Assembly (NCBI GenBank): GCA_903642325.1
Contig: CAHJWM010000018.1
Span: 1-64,000 of the forward strand
Origin: Myxococcales bacterium
GTDB taxonomy: Bacteria; Myxococcota_A; Polyangia; Polyangiales; Polyangiaceae
Length of the DNA stretch: 64,000 nucleotides
Direction: 5' to 3'
Part shown: piece by piece, positions 17,972 through 27,183 of the stretch
How positions within the stretch are numbered: the stretch's first letter is position 1
Layout of the letters: each line of letters opens with the position of its first letter
Translations under genes and position numbers: made by a program
Notes under the pieces: generated by a model
The model's input: the letters and a program-made list of their open reading frames with translations, nothing else
Database searches by the model: none
What the model was told of the DNA's origin: nothing

Positions 17972-19319
17972 ATGACGGATCGCTTAGCTCGAACATGGGT
18001 CGCACTGCTGGGGGCTTGGAGCTTGCTCGGTTGCGCCGGCCGAGCAGACGAATCCTCTGCCAGCGCGGGCACCGGTGGTCAGGCGGCCTCAAGCATGACG
18101 GCCAGTGGTGGTTTCGGCGGGCGCTTGCCCGCTGATTCTGAGTTGCTCGTTACGAGCGCGTGGGACGTCAGTGTGACCGCCACGTGGCTCACACCGCATC
18201 CGAATGCAACATCAGCGGAGCTCGCGCTCACGTTGGGTATCGACGCGGCGGCGGAGCTGTCCGGTACCTTGTCGAAGGACGGAAGTGTCACCACATTTCC
18301 GTTACTTCGTCAGAGCGGGTCGAGCGCAAGCACGACCCCTTAGGAGTCAGGCGTGAGCTTCTCTTTGCGCGAGGGCGAGGGCGAGGGCGCTTTGACCGCG
18401 CTGACGATCGCGGCGCTGACGGTGACCGCTAATGACGACGACGCAGACGGCGTCGCGGATCGTTTAACAGGCGTCGGCGCTGGCGCAATCGAACAAAGCT
18501 GGGGTGATTGTTACTTCAGCTCGGCGGTTCATCTCACACTTTTGGGGAAGCCGGATCAAACGCCGCCAGTGCTACGCCTGCCGGGCGGGCCCCTGAATCC
18601 CCTCGACGGCGTGTCGCTCGTACCCTCGGAATCACTCCACGGGGCTCATTTGGCACTCACGAGTACCGATAAGGGAGCACCGATTGTGCCGCTGATTCTC
18701 GAAGATACGGTCGCGTCGCGAATTCATTTTACTACGTCGCAAGTCCTTCCGTTCTCAAGTGCTTGGCAAGTGACCGGCACCGGGCTTGATTTTGTCGGCC
18801 ATCCCCTCGACCTGAGCGCCGCTCATCTTTCGACGATCGCAGACCCTGGTTACTTTGCACAAGACAGCTTTGAATCGATGCCAAACGTTGCGCTCGCCGG
18901 GAACGCGGCACTCATAGACACCAGTAGTGGGTTACCCGTTCCCAATGGCAAGCAGGCTTTTGTTGCTGCCCCCGGGCAGCACGGCCACCTTCCACTTACG
19001 GCGAGCGGCCGGTCAGACCATGGTGTCTGCCACGCTCGTGGAATTGAGCGACGCGCAAGCGGGCGGCCCCTACGTTTCTTTTCAATCCGCCGTCATCGGC
19101 GGGTCCGAGCGCGTCGTCGCTCCGTGGGCTTCGAATGTCGCAACACTTCCCACCGGCAACGCAGTTTGGATCAAAGCCGGCACCGCGCGTACCGTGAAGA
19201 CGGTGCTCCACGAATCAGGCAGCGACCTGGCCGTGGCCATCAGCTCCCTGCCGTGCACCGGCGGCGGCCTCTGCCCCCCGTTCGGAGCGCTACTCGTCGA
19301 CGACCTTCAGCTGGAGTGA
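17972..19319 (+). pseudogene. Secreted lipoprotein, broken by an in-frame stop and a frameshift
   Basis: ATG at 17972 gives a signal peptide with lipobox SLLGC and a short Gly/Ala spacer, then Ig-like beta-strand sequence. A TAG stop at 18341-18343 is followed in the same frame by uninterrupted protein-like sequence (SFSLREGEG onward) to about 18970. There a C5 run (18969-18973) has one base too many: the +1 frame continues sensibly (GSTATFHL to VDDLQLE) up to the stop at 19319. The joined product would be about 445 residues. A rare readthrough is less likely than decay or sequence error. Function unknown; end region resembles carbohydrate-binding jelly-roll tails (LVDDLQLE). Confidence 0.7.
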
Positions 19320-19474
19320 TCCGCAAACAAGCCGCGTTCCGTCCGAAGCCCGTCCCCGAAGGCTCTTCAGAACACCCAAAAACATCCCACATAAATCAGC
19401 CCCCAGTGATCCCGCTTGACGGCCCGACCCCTGCGGCTAGGTTCTCGCCCTCCAAGGCTCTGGAAACCGTTATC

Positions 19475-19561
19475 GGAGAGGTGACCGAGTGGCCGAAGGT
19501 ACCCGCTTGCTAAGCGGACGTAGGAGAAATCCTACCGAGGGTTCGAATCCCTCCCTCTCCG
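19475..19561 (+). tRNA. tRNA-Ser(GCT)
   Basis: Acceptor stem GGAGAGG (19475-19481) pairs with CCTCTCC (19554-19560). Anticodon GCT at 19509-19511 in a TTGCTAA loop, long variable arm GTAGG/CCTAC as in class II serine tRNAs, and T arm GAGGG-TTCGAAT-CCCTC. CCA is not encoded. Its 3' part is the left copy of a 61-bp repeat. Confidence 0.97.
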
Positions 19562-19562
19562 C
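19502..19562 (+). repeat. Direct repeat, left copy (attL-like, inside tRNA-Ser 3' part)
   Basis: Identical over 61 bp to 22957-23017. It covers the anticodon arm, variable arm, T arm and acceptor 3' strand of tRNA-Ser. This is the usual signature of integration at a tRNA gene by a tyrosine recombinase. No integrase gene remains between the copies. Confidence 0.9.
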
Positions 19563-19644
19563 CGCTCTGCCTGCCCCCTCGTTGTGCGTCGCTGAGCGGC
19601 GCGGGCACCCGTCGGTGCTCGCTCGCTACGCGAGCTGCGCGCCG

Positions 19645-19700
19645 CCGACCTCCCCCCGATCCCGTGCTCGCTGCGCTGCGCGCGGAATGGGGGAGGTCGG
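19645..19700. repeat. Long inverted repeat (hairpin) after tRNA-Ser
   Basis: CCGACCTCCCCC (19645-19656) and GGGGGAGGTCGG (19689-19700) pair perfectly over 12 bp around a 32-nt GC-rich loop that itself can fold. No T-run follows, so a classical terminator is unlikely; a REP-like element or an IS end is possible. Confidence 0.7.
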
Positions 19701-19906
19701 TCGGTGTGTGTTGTGTGACGTTGTCCCGCTGCGCGCATACCCGTCGCTGGCACGACTCTCTCAGTCTTAGTCGCCGAGGTCGCTGCGCCATTGCAAGCCG
19801 CGTTGGCCCTCGGCCTCTAGGTCGTCGAGCTCGACTCGGACGGCTCACACCCGATGTCGGCAGTCCGGTGCAGCGCACGCGCGAGCGCGGCGTCGAGGCG
19901 GGCAGA

Positions 19907-20203
19907 TTACAGCGCCGCGCGGACGAGGGCGATGGAGGCGGTAAGATCTCGGAGCACGAGGTCCGCGGAGATGCGCACAACACGAAAGCCGAGGCGCCGT
20001 AACTCAGATCGCGGCTCACGTCAGCGAGCGGCTTGCGCGAATGATAACCGCCATTTACTTCAAAGATGAGCTTGCGAGCGGGCGCGCAGAAGTCAGCGAT
20101 GAACCCGCCGACGACGACTTGGCGACGAAACGAGACGCCGAGTTGGCGCGCATTAAGGGCAGACCAGGCCTTGGCCTTACTCCATGTGGGGACGCGGGCT
20201 AAC
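19907..20203 (-). pseudogene. DUF559/Vsr-like endonuclease remnant
   Basis: Minus-strand fragment with the DUF559 pattern: LNARQLGVSFRRQ, GGFIADFCAPARKLIFEVNG and GYH, then after a frameshift near 20005 ELRRLGFRVVRISADLVL to a TAA at 19907-19909. No start codon precedes the similarity; a stop lies just upstream. Such proteins have the very-short-patch repair endonuclease fold. The gene is truncated at its 5' end and frameshifted, so it is dead. Confidence 0.7.
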
Positions 20204-20204
20204 C

Positions 20205-20560
20205 GCTACTGCCACTGACTTTGCCACAAGCAGTTCACGATTCGAAAGTAGGCAGAGTTCCCGATATGAAGTTACCCCGATTTGTGGATCCAATTCGCCC
20301 CAAAGCGCGGGTGACGCCGGCCATCCGCAAAGCGCCAGGCGCGAGCTCAGTGTCGATACGGTGCACATGGCCCACCGACGACGCGTCGCGAGAAGAGGTC
20401 AAGCAGGACGGCCAGGTATAACCAACCGTCAGACGTCGTGATGTACGTGTCGCCCGCCCGCACGGAGTTGGGCGCCGGCACGGTGAAGTTGCGCTTCAGC
20501 AGTTCGGCGCGACGCGCTTCGTGTGCCGTTTGGATGAATAGCGGGCACTGCGAACGCTGG
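20205..20560 (-). mobile_element. IS3-family transposase (OrfB/integrase) remnant
   Basis: Minus strand reads [20 protein letters not shown], then [28 protein letters not shown] across a frameshift near 20385, then decays. This is the DDE integrase core start of IS3-family OrfB (first catalytic Asp in the GD(I)TYI motif). Later catalytic residues are not recoverable. It abuts the DUF559 remnant inside the tRNA-linked island. Confidence 0.75.
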
Positions 20561-20732
20561 GCCGCTCAAAGCTCACAGTGCGTTGTGACGTAGTCACCGC
20601 GGCTCCGAGCTCACCGCCGCGCCGCTCGAAGACGACACAACTGTTCGATACTTCACGACCTCGAACGTCTTCGTGGTGTGCCCTAGACGCGCATGCGAAT
20701 GCTGCGGCGCGCCCGGCAGTTTGCCTAGCCGC

Positions 20733-21470
20733 TCACGGCGTGCATTTGCCCGCGGCGGCGATGCCGACGCCCGACGCGTTCGCCAGGCAGGAGTTGGCGT
20801 ACGTCTTCTGGTCGCAGCCGCACACCGGCGCGTACAGCTCGATGCAGCCTCGAGGGCGCGGTTTGCATCGCGCCTCCGCGTCCGCCGCGCCGCAGAGCTG
20901 GCCTTCCTCATAAGCGCAATACTCGCTGTCCGAACAGCTCGCGCCCGCGCGCGCGCCGCAAGCGGTTCCGGCCGGTAGCGGGTCAGTGCCTGCGGCACAG
21001 CACAGCCCCCCTTCATCCCAACCGGAAGATGCTGCGTCGATGTAGCCGAGGGCCATGCCGCTTTTGCAGTCCTTGGCGGGTGTTTGAGCATCGCCGGGGC
21101 TCGGAACCGCAATCCCACCGGCGGCCTTGCAGGAATCGGGTGAATAGCGCGACGGGCCCGGCGGCGCGCACGGCCCGTCCTCCACTGATTGCCAGAAGCC
21201 GCCTCGACAGACCAGGGCCACTGCACCCACGCACGCGTCGGCATCTTGCTTAGAGTCGCACGCGCAGCCTTTGGCCTCCCTGTCGTACGTGTGGTCTAGG
21301 TTTTGCGTCGGCGAGTAGCAGCCAGGCGAGCTCGGTCCGCTGCCGCCGTTGCCGTCGCTCGGCTCCGGCTCGACGACGCGCGGACCGCAGCCCAGAAAGA
21401 GCGCGCACACGCAAGCGAGCATGCCGGTGAAGGCGCCTGTTTTATTGCTGTTGTGATCGCTGTTTGCCAT
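20733..21470 (-). CDS. Lipoprotein with C-terminal Kazal-type domain
   Basis: 245 residues from the ATG at 21470. Signal peptide with lipobox LFLGC, a Gly/Ser linker, many Cys throughout, and a C-terminal Kazal-like module of about 35 residues (CIELYAPVCGCDQKTYANSC, ending GKC). Kazal domains inhibit serine proteases in animals and occur in bacterial secreted proteins. Cell-surface location is likely. It lies between the two tRNA-derived repeats, next to another lipoprotein on the same strand, so both could be island cargo. Confidence 0.75.
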   Translation of the reverse strand: MANSDHNSNKTGAFTGMLACVCALFLGCGPRVVEPEPSDGNGGSGPSSPGCYSPTQNLDHTYDREAKGCACDSKQDADACVGAVALVCRGGFWQSVEDGPCAPPGPSRYSPDSCKAAGGIAVPSPGDAQTPAKDCKSGMALGYIDAASSGWDEGGLCCAAGTDPLPAGTACGARAGASCSDSEYCAYEEGQLCGAADAEARCKPRPRGCIELYAPVCGCDQKTYANSCLANASGVGIAAAGKCTP

Positions 21471-21603
21471 GCCTGCCCGTACGCAAAGCAGCATGCCGCG
21501 ACGCTCAAGGTCTATCCCAAGAATGCGCCTGGAGCGGCGATGCGACGCCTCGCTTCCGACCTTGACCGAGAGGCGCATCGGAAGCGAGTGATGAGATTCA
21601 GAA

Positions 21604-22266
21604 TTAGAAAGAGGCACCGCCGGTGCTGCCGCCGGCCAAACCGACTGCGCCCGCGGAACTTATTGCGCCCCCGGCGCCAGCAACTCCCGGTGATCCGCCA
21701 GAGGGCCCCAGTCCGCCGTAGCCGGCGCCGCCGTAATACTGATTTGGATCTTCATACACCCCAATGTTGATGTCGAGCTGCCCGTTCAGCCACACCGCCC
21801 GTCCGCCGATCCCAAACGAATAATCAACCCACGCGCTCGAGTGCGGATACACGTAGGCAATCACGGTGCCGCTCGTCAGCAGCGTTGCCTCGACCGGCGT
21901 GCCAACCCCCCCCTCGACCTTTTCCATCTGCCAGCCAGGCCGCAAAGCCACATTGTAAGCGCCTTGTTCGAGCTCCACACTGATGCTGTTGGCATCGGGG
22001 TCCGCCTCACTGCTCACCGAAACCGTAGCCGGGGTGTTGCCGATGCCGGCGGAGCTGCCGTAGGCCCCGCCGCTACCATAGGAGTAATAGCCCGGATTGA
22101 TGTCGAACGTGGCGCTCCGTAGCCGGTACTCGGCCCCCGACGGGCCGTGCGTCGCCAAGGGTAACATCAGGTTGCCGACATCTTCTTGTTGCGGCTGGCC
22201 ACTGCACGCCACACACGCCGTGATCAACATTCCCCAGGCCGCCAAGTCGCTTATTCTTGTCCCCAT
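21604..22266 (-). CDS. Lipoprotein, unknown function
   Basis: 220 residues. Signal peptide with lipobox-like CVAC, a beta-rich middle (AEYRLRSATFDI, then SVELEQGAYNVALRPGW) and a Gly/Ala/Ser-rich C-terminal tail (about 178-220). The middle looks like a small carboxypeptidase-regulatory or DUF4382-like beta-sandwich, but I do not assign a family. It lies 133 bp upstream of the Kazal lipoprotein on the same strand and may be co-transcribed. Confidence 0.7.
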   Translation of the reverse strand: MGTRISDLAAWGMLITACVACSGQPQQEDVGNLMLPLATHGPSGAEYRLRSATFDINPGYYSYGSGGAYGSSAGIGNTPATVSVSSEADPDANSISVELEQGAYNVALRPGWQMEKVEGGVGTPVEATLLTSGTVIAYVYPHSSAWVDYSFGIGGRAVWLNGQLDINIGVYEDPNQYYGGAGYGGLGPSGGSPGVAGAGGAISSAGAVGLAGGSTGGASF

Positions 22267-22428
22267 TTTTTTACCCGTTCTCCTGAAGCAGCCTCATGAC
22301 TGCTTTTCCTGGGGCTCAGCAAGATGCAGACCAGGCGTCGCGCTCGGCATCTCAGCCAATCACCGCAGAGTTTGGCAGCGTGCCGCTTGCTCGTGGCACA
22401 GTTCGGCTCAGATGATCACGGCGCCGCG

Positions 22429-22682
22429 ATCATGCCGACGCGAGTCACTGACGATGATGGTTTCGTTCTCACGCAGTCGGGCGCGACCGTGCAGTACATT
22501 GCGGAAAGGCGGGCTGCCTGATTCCGACGGATGCCCAGGGGCGCGCCAACGTCCTGCGTTGGAGCTTCGCTGCGCTCAACACGGTCGAGCCGACGATCTC
22601 GCTGTTTGGCCTGCTCGATTTTCAGGACTCGAAGGATTCGCCGCAGGCGTTGCGCGCGCAGGTGGTGGACTTCGTTTTGTGA
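22429..22682 (+). pseudogene. Glutathione S-transferase fragment, frameshifted
   Basis: First frame reads VTDDDGFVLTQSGATVQYIAER, the end of a GST thioredoxin-like domain. A second frame from about 22510 reads LIPTDAQGRANVLRWSFAALNTVEPTI, the start of the GST alpha domain, and stops at 22680-22682. The N-terminal half with the catalytic residue and most of the alpha domain are missing. Nonfunctional remnant. Confidence 0.7.
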
Positions 22683-22786
22683 CGGGCGCGGCGCGGAGCG
22701 TGCGCCTCTCGCGGAGCCCGGCATGCTGCCGACGTTTGAGGCAAGCGCACCGTCTATTACTCTCAAGATTTACGAGCCGGCGCCGC

Positions 22787-22831
22787 GCCGCCCGCGGTGG
22801 CCTCCCTCCACGCCGCGCGCAGCGCGCGCCA
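22787..22831. repeat. Dispersed 45-bp repeat, copy 1
   Basis: About 40 of 45 bases match 29103-29147 (gccgcccgcg, then ctccacg and gcgcagcgcgcgcca). It lies near a decayed stretch in both places. Could be a REP-like or IS-end sequence. Confidence 0.6.
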
Positions 22832-22956
22832 GGGATGAAGGCTCGCAGATCTTCAGCGAGGCGTCCCCAGGCGCGCGCGAGCACGGCGTTTGGGGGAGGC
22901 AGGAAGCGCGGAGCGGCGGCTGCGGCCGCGAGCACTGGACGGTGGGGGCACCCGAG

Positions 22957-23017
22957 CCCGCTTGCTAAGCGGACGTAGGAGAAATCCTACCGAGGGTTCG
23001 AATCCCTCCCTCTCCGC
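22957..23017 (+). repeat. Direct repeat, right copy (attR-like tRNA-Ser 3' fragment)
   Basis: Exact 61-bp copy of 19502-19562. The 5' half of a tRNA is absent here (no GGAGAGG acceptor strand or D arm), so this is not a second functional tRNA gene but the far border of an integrated segment of about 3.45 kb. Confidence 0.9.
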
Positions 23018-23085
23018 TGATGCCCCACAGTCGTACGCCCAGTTTGCCCGCAGCTCGGGTAAGAAGTCACGTTGGCCCGCAGGCG

Positions 23086-23445
23086 CTACGCCTTCCAAAA
23101 GCCGGCGGTGAGGGTGAGCTGGCCCTGCTCGTTGAAGCGCGCAAAGGTGTGACCACTGACGAGCTCTGAGCCGTCCTTTTTTTGCATCGTCCACTCCGAC
23201 AAGAGCTGACCGTGGTGGGTGAGGAGGTCTTTGATTTTGAAGTGAGCGCCGGGGAGCTTGGCTTGGAACTGCGCTACGTGCTCGATCAAATTGCCGAGGC
23301 CATGGCCCAGCTCGCCGGTCGGATTGGAAAATACGATGTCGTCGGCCACGCTTTGCCGGAGCAGCCGCTCACGCTCGGTTGGTAAAATGTCCGAATAAGC
23401 GCTGAGGTAGGACGCCCACATTTGCTGAATCGTTTCGATTGTCAT
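23086..23445 (-). CDS. SnoaL/NTF2-like fold protein
   Basis: 119 residues. The pattern (helix, then DDIVFSNPTG, a helix with HVAQFQAKLPGAHFKI and SEWTM, SGHTFARF strands) is that of the SnoaL-like polyketide cyclase / NTF2 superfamily, small ligand-binding or isomerase-like proteins. It is followed on the same strand by nothing and preceded (49 bp) by an MDR oxidoreductase, so the two may be an operon. Substrate unknown. Confidence 0.75.
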   Translation of the reverse strand: MTIETIQQMWASYLSAYSDILPTERERLLRQSVADDIVFSNPTGELGHGLGNLIEHVAQFQAKLPGAHFKIKDLLTHHGQLLSEWTMQKKDGSELVSGHTFARFNEQGQLTLTAGFWKA

Positions 23446-23494
23446 GATGCGGGTCCTTTCGTCTGCTCGTTCTCTCGTTCGGTAAAACCGGTGA

Positions 23495-24397
23495 CTAAGA
23501 AACCTTGATCACGAGCTTGCCAATGCCGTGGCTCGTGGCGCTGAGGGCCTGCGCCGCCGCCGCCTCCGCGAGCAAAAAAGTCTTCCTGACGGGGATGCTA
23601 AAAGCACCCGTTGCGAACAACTCCGCCGCTTGCTTCAGGGCGCCGGCGGCGTTCAGTGGCTCGGCCGAGACCTGCGCGCCAAGCTTTGGGGCGCTGAAGT
23701 CGGCGATGGATAGAACCTTCTTCGGTTCGCCGGTCAGCGCAATCATGTCTGGAATGACGCCCATGCCCGCGATGTCGAGGGCGGCATCGATACCCTCTGG
23801 AGCGAGGGCACGCACCCGCTCGACGAGCCCCGGGCTGTAAGACGTGGGAGTAGCGCCGAGCGACGCCACGTAGGACTGATTTTGCTCGCTCGCAGTGCCG
23901 ATCACCGCGATTCCGCGATGACGCGCGATTTGAAGCACCGCCGAACCCACTCCGCCCGCCGCTCCGCTCACTAGCAATGTCTGCCCTGCGTTCACTCCGA
24001 CCTGATTCAGGATCCGAACCGCCGTTTCGACTGGGATCGGATACCCAGCGGCCTCCTCGAACGACAGCTCCGCTGGTTTTAGGTGCCAGGACTCGAGCAG
24101 GGCGTACTCGGCGTAGGTCGCGGATCCGTTGCCGAATACGGCATCGCCGACCGCAACCCCGCGCACTCCCTCGCCGATTTCGTCCACGATGCCTGCTGCG
24201 TCATACCCGGTTCCGACCGGCAGCGTCAGCGGCATCATGTCGCGCATGTGCCCCGCACGGACCTTCCAGTCGATACCGTTCACGCCGGCGGCGCGCACTG
24301 CGATTCTAATCTGCCCCGCGCCAGCGTGTGGCTCATCAACGTCGACGACCCGCAACACCTCAGGGCCACCATATTCAGCGAATTGCACAGCTTTCAT
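23495..24397 (-). CDS. NADP-dependent MDR oxidoreductase (quinone reductase-like)
   Basis: 300 residues of the zinc-free medium-chain dehydrogenase type. N-terminal MKAVQFAEYGGPEVL and GTGYDAAGIV, NADPH-binding GAAGGVGSAVLQIA motif near residue 145. It probably reduces quinones or activated alkenes. Starts at 24397; ends 49 bp before the SnoaL-like gene on the same strand, suggesting co-transcription. Confidence 0.9.
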   Translation of the reverse strand: MKAVQFAEYGGPEVLRVVDVDEPHAGAGQIRIAVRAAGVNGIDWKVRAGHMRDMMPLTLPVGTGYDAAGIVDEIGEGVRGVAVGDAVFGNGSATYAEYALLESWHLKPAELSFEEAAGYPIPVETAVRILNQVGVNAGQTLLVSGAAGGVGSAVLQIARHRGIAVIGTASEQNQSYVASLGATPTSYSPGLVERVRALAPEGIDAALDIAGMGVIPDMIALTGEPKKVLSIADFSAPKLGAQVSAEPLNAAGALKQAAELFATGAFSIPVRKTFLLAEAAAAQALSATSHGIGKLVIKVS

Positions 24398-24894
24398 TCT
24401 TCAACTCCGAACGGTTAAGGTCGACCTTCAGCATCAGCGGCATCAATGGGAGGGTGTAGTTGTGGTTCAGCCTCGGGACTTAGGCCGCCGCCGTTAGATA
24501 GATGGTGACAAAAACCGCGAACCGCAAGCGCGGCGATCAGCTCGAGCAGGCGAAAAGCGACCGGGCTGTCCCCCAAACCCTTCAGCTCGGCGAGCCTGTA
24601 CTTGAGGACTTAGACCCGATTGGCCAAGCCATTGCAATTCGTTTTGCTCGATAGCGCGCCGCCGTCGTGATCGAATATATTGGCGCGCCGGATGCACCCC
24701 ACGAAATACAGCAATCGATCGCGAGCCTTGGCCGTAGAGGTCGGCTGCCTTCGCCGCCGATGCGTCTATGCCTGCGGAAGTTCAGGCGCTGCTCGATGGC
24801 GCTGTAGAAGCGTTTGGGCGACTCGACATCGTCGCAACACGCGGGCATCGAAAAGAAAATTCGTTCAGGGCGCATCGAACAATCGAGGAGTTAC
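24398..24894. other. Gap with an SDR gene fragment
   Basis: Holds the divergent promoter region of the MDR gene and, at about 24718-24855 on the plus strand, a piece of a short-chain dehydrogenase (MPAEVQALLDGAVEAFGRLD, then I) that degenerates on both sides. This corresponds to the segment before the NNAG motif of SDRs. No complete gene is present. Confidence 0.5.
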
Positions 24895-25758
24895 ATGCTG
24901 AAAGTAGGGAGGATCAAAGAGATCTGGCGGTATCCTGTCAAAGGCATGGGGGGCGAGAGCCTCGAGAAATGCGCTCTGAGCGAGACAGGCCTCAGCGGCG
25001 ATCGCATCTGGGCGCTGCGCGACACCGCGAGAAGAGAGATTCAGAGCTGTAAATTCCGTCCGAAACTACTGCTCTGCTCCGCAAGCTCCAGAAGCGGTTC
25101 GTCAAGGGCGGCAGACGAGAACGTCGACGTGACCTTTCCTGATGGGTCGGTTTTCGGCAGTGACAATTCCGAAGTCCACTCCAAGATATCGGCGCTCATC
25201 GGTCACCCTTCCACTCTGGAACCGTTGCGTCCCAAATCGGATGAGGACTTCTATCGCCGCCACAAACTAGACGACCACACTTGGCTCAAAGAGCTCGCCG
25301 CAACGTTCGATCGGGAGGCTGGCGAGCCCTTGCCGGATTTGAGTCAATTGCCGCCGCCAATGGTAGATTTCGTGTCGCTTTTGGGGACGTTCTTTCTCGT
25401 GACCCCGTTTCACTTGCTTACGACTGCAACGCTGAGCCATTTGGAAAGTAAGAATCCAGGCGCCGATTGGAACACGCGACGCTTTAGGCCCAATGTCGTG
25501 GTTGAAACCAACCCGGATGCCGATGGTCTGGTGGAGCAGGGCTGGGTCGGCAAGCGGCTCGCCATCGGCGGCGCGGTGATCGACTGCGCGGGTAGCACGC
25601 CGAGGTGCGGCGCCATCACCCGCGCGCAACCAACGATCGCAGCAGACAACACCATTCTCCGCACAGTCGTCAAGCACGCCGACCAAAATGTCGGCGTGTA
25701 TGGGCAGATAACAGCCTCCGGTGAGATCCGCGTAGGTGACGAGGTTTATTTGGTTTGA
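24895..25758 (+). CDS. MOSC-domain protein
   Basis: 287 residues from the ATG at 24895, behind a gaggag ribosome-binding site. N-terminal MOSC beta-barrel (RIKEIWRYPVKGMGGE), C-terminal MOSC domain with RFRPNVVVE and the conserved Cys in STPRCGAI. Family members bind molybdenum cofactor sulfur or act as reductases for N-hydroxylated compounds. No Moco genes are adjacent. The middle (about 100-185) is longer and less conserved than in compact members. Confidence 0.85.
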   Translation: MLKVGRIKEIWRYPVKGMGGESLEKCALSETGLSGDRIWALRDTARREIQSCKFRPKLLLCSASSRSGSSRAADENVDVTFPDGSVFGSDNSEVHSKISALIGHPSTLEPLRPKSDEDFYRRHKLDDHTWLKELAATFDREAGEPLPDLSQLPPPMVDFVSLLGTFFLVTPFHLLTTATLSHLESKNPGADWNTRRFRPNVVVETNPDADGLVEQGWVGKRLAIGGAVIDCAGSTPRCGAITRAQPTIAADNTILRTVVKHADQNVGVYGQITASGEIRVGDEVYLV

Positions 25759-25936
25759 GCTCGTCGACCCAGCGCTGAACGGCGCGGACCATGCCGGAGC
25801 GCGCGAGCCGAAGAAGATCGCCGAACGGGCTGCTGCTGAGCGCGTTCGGTTGACGGCGGGCCGCATCGGCTCAGGGCGCAGGTGGGCCGGCGGCTGGTGC
25901 CTGATGCGCTCATCCTGAGTCCAAGTCCCTCTTGTA

Positions 25937-26190
25937 AAGCGAAGCTATTTATTTCATCGCGGTACTACGGGTCACGTAGGCGGACGGCAGCACGGCATTT
26001 GCTCGCGCAGGGCAAACAGGTGCGCACGCTGGCTCGAGCTCCGGGAAAAGGCAAGGACTTCGCGAGTCAGGGCGTGGACGTGCGGAGGGGGATTTGGAAT
26101 CACCCGGCCAAGCTTGCCAGCGCACTCGAGGGTGTGGAGGGGGCGTTTCTTTTGATGCAGTCGACAATGACGCCGCCGCCAGACTTCAGT
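25937..26190 (+). pseudogene. NmrA-type NAD(P)-binding protein fragment
   Basis: Pieces in shifted frames: GTTGHVGGR around 25963-25990, then TARHLLAQGKQVRTLARAPG, then GVDVRRGIWNHPAKLASALE and GVEGAFLL. These give the N-terminal Rossmann part of an NmrA-like SDR. At least two indels interrupt the start, and similarity ends near 26190 after about 85 codons. Nonfunctional. Confidence 0.65.
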
Positions 26191-26225
26191 GACGCCTCAG
26201 AGTCACGGTCCACCTGTTGACAAGA

Positions 26226-26498
26226 TCAGCAATCCTCGAGTGTCCTCATACGGTAGGACATCCCGCATGAAACAAGCTCGCGGGAAAAGTTAGGCTCTAT
26301 AAAGGCCCGTAAGACTACTGCGGATGATCCGTTACAAAGAGTTGCCGATGAATTCGAAGAAGATCCAGCTGACGAGTCCGTGGATCCGCCACGACCTCCA
26401 GAATCAAACTTCGCCGGCGTACTGACGTGCCCAGAACACCCCGCGGCGCAACACAAGCCCACCACCGCGGCGGAGCACGAGGAGACAGTGAGCAGCAT
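26226..26498 (-). CDS. Short putative lipoprotein
   Basis: 90 residues from the ATG at 26498: a signal peptide with lipobox CAAGC, a Gly/Ser-rich spacer, then LCNGSSAVVLRAFIE. This looks like the beginning of a larger myxobacterial-type lipoprotein, ending early at 26226, so it may be a truncated gene. It lies between two decayed genes. Function unknown. Confidence 0.4.
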   Translation of the reverse strand: MLLTVSSCSAAVVGLCCAAGCSGHVSTPAKFDSGGRGGSTDSSAGSSSNSSATLCNGSSAVVLRAFIEPNFSRELVSCGMSYRMRTLEDC

Positions 26499-26654
26499 TC
26501 GCCGAAATAGCGGCGAAATAAATGGAGCGCTCCAATACATGCAACGGTGGAAAATCGACGAACTTCACCGCACTTGGAAACCAGGTGCGTGCCGTGTTGA
26601 AGAAACGTAGCTGCGTACAGCCGACGCCGTGATGATGTGGGCAATCATTATGGC

Positions 26655-26970
26655 TGCCATGCTTCCCGGATCGAAAGATTGAAGTGGCTCGCGCGGAGCG
26701 AGCCCGACATTCGCGCTACCCGCAAGTTCTCAGCCTGGGAAATCAAAGCCGCGGTAGTGCTCCGACGTCGATACAAAGCAAAAAACCAACCAGACCCAAG
26801 TTCGACGCCAGCATTGCAGAGATGGTTTTGTGGATCTCCGAATGGGCGGCTATACGGGCAAGTCATCAGGTGGGCCACCCGGCGCCATCACGATCCGAAG
26901 AGGGCTAGCTCTGATCGCTCCCGTCGCAATCGCGCTCGAACAACTTGATGTCGACGCGAAATTGCGATGA
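26655..26970 (+). mobile_element. Tn5-like (IS4 superfamily) transposase C-terminal remnant
   Basis: Three frames carry consecutive parts of one protein: RIERLKWLARSEPDIRAT and FSAWEIKAAVVL; then KPTRPKFDASIAEMVLWIS; then RMGGYTGKSSGGPPGAITI and ALEQLD to the TGA at 26968-26970. The order matches the C-terminal helical region of Tn5-type DDE transposases. Two frameshifts and loss of the catalytic core make it inactive. Confidence 0.7.
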
Positions 26971-27183
26971 ATGGTCAGACGAAAGCGGGGGATTTTCATC
27001 TCGACCGCGAGCTCGCGCAGCTATGGCAAGAATACGAGCGCTGCCCCAGCCGCGCTTCGGATTGGCATAATTCGTAATGCGCGCGCAACACTGTCTCTAT
27101 GCGGGTGTGGGATAAAGCGGTGTGACCGAACGCTCTAATCCGGCAGTCGTCTCTGCCCGCGGCTCGTGCCACGCTTTCGAGAC

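Noticed and set aside
19645..19700. Rho-independent terminator for tRNA-Ser
   Set aside because: Strong hairpin but long loop, far from the tRNA end, and no T-run.
19510..20019. Minus-strand frame through tRNA-Ser (with GGIRTLGRISPTSA)
   Set aside because: Spurious tRNA-derived translation; only the DUF559 part at its upstream end is meaningful and it is in decay.
22957..23017. Second tRNA-Ser gene
   Set aside because: Only the 3' part is present; no acceptor 5' strand or D arm precedes it.
22853..23194. Protein frame on the minus strand through the tRNA fragment (with EREGFEPSVGF)
   Set aside because: This is the well-known spurious peptide obtained by translating a tRNA-Ser gene region.
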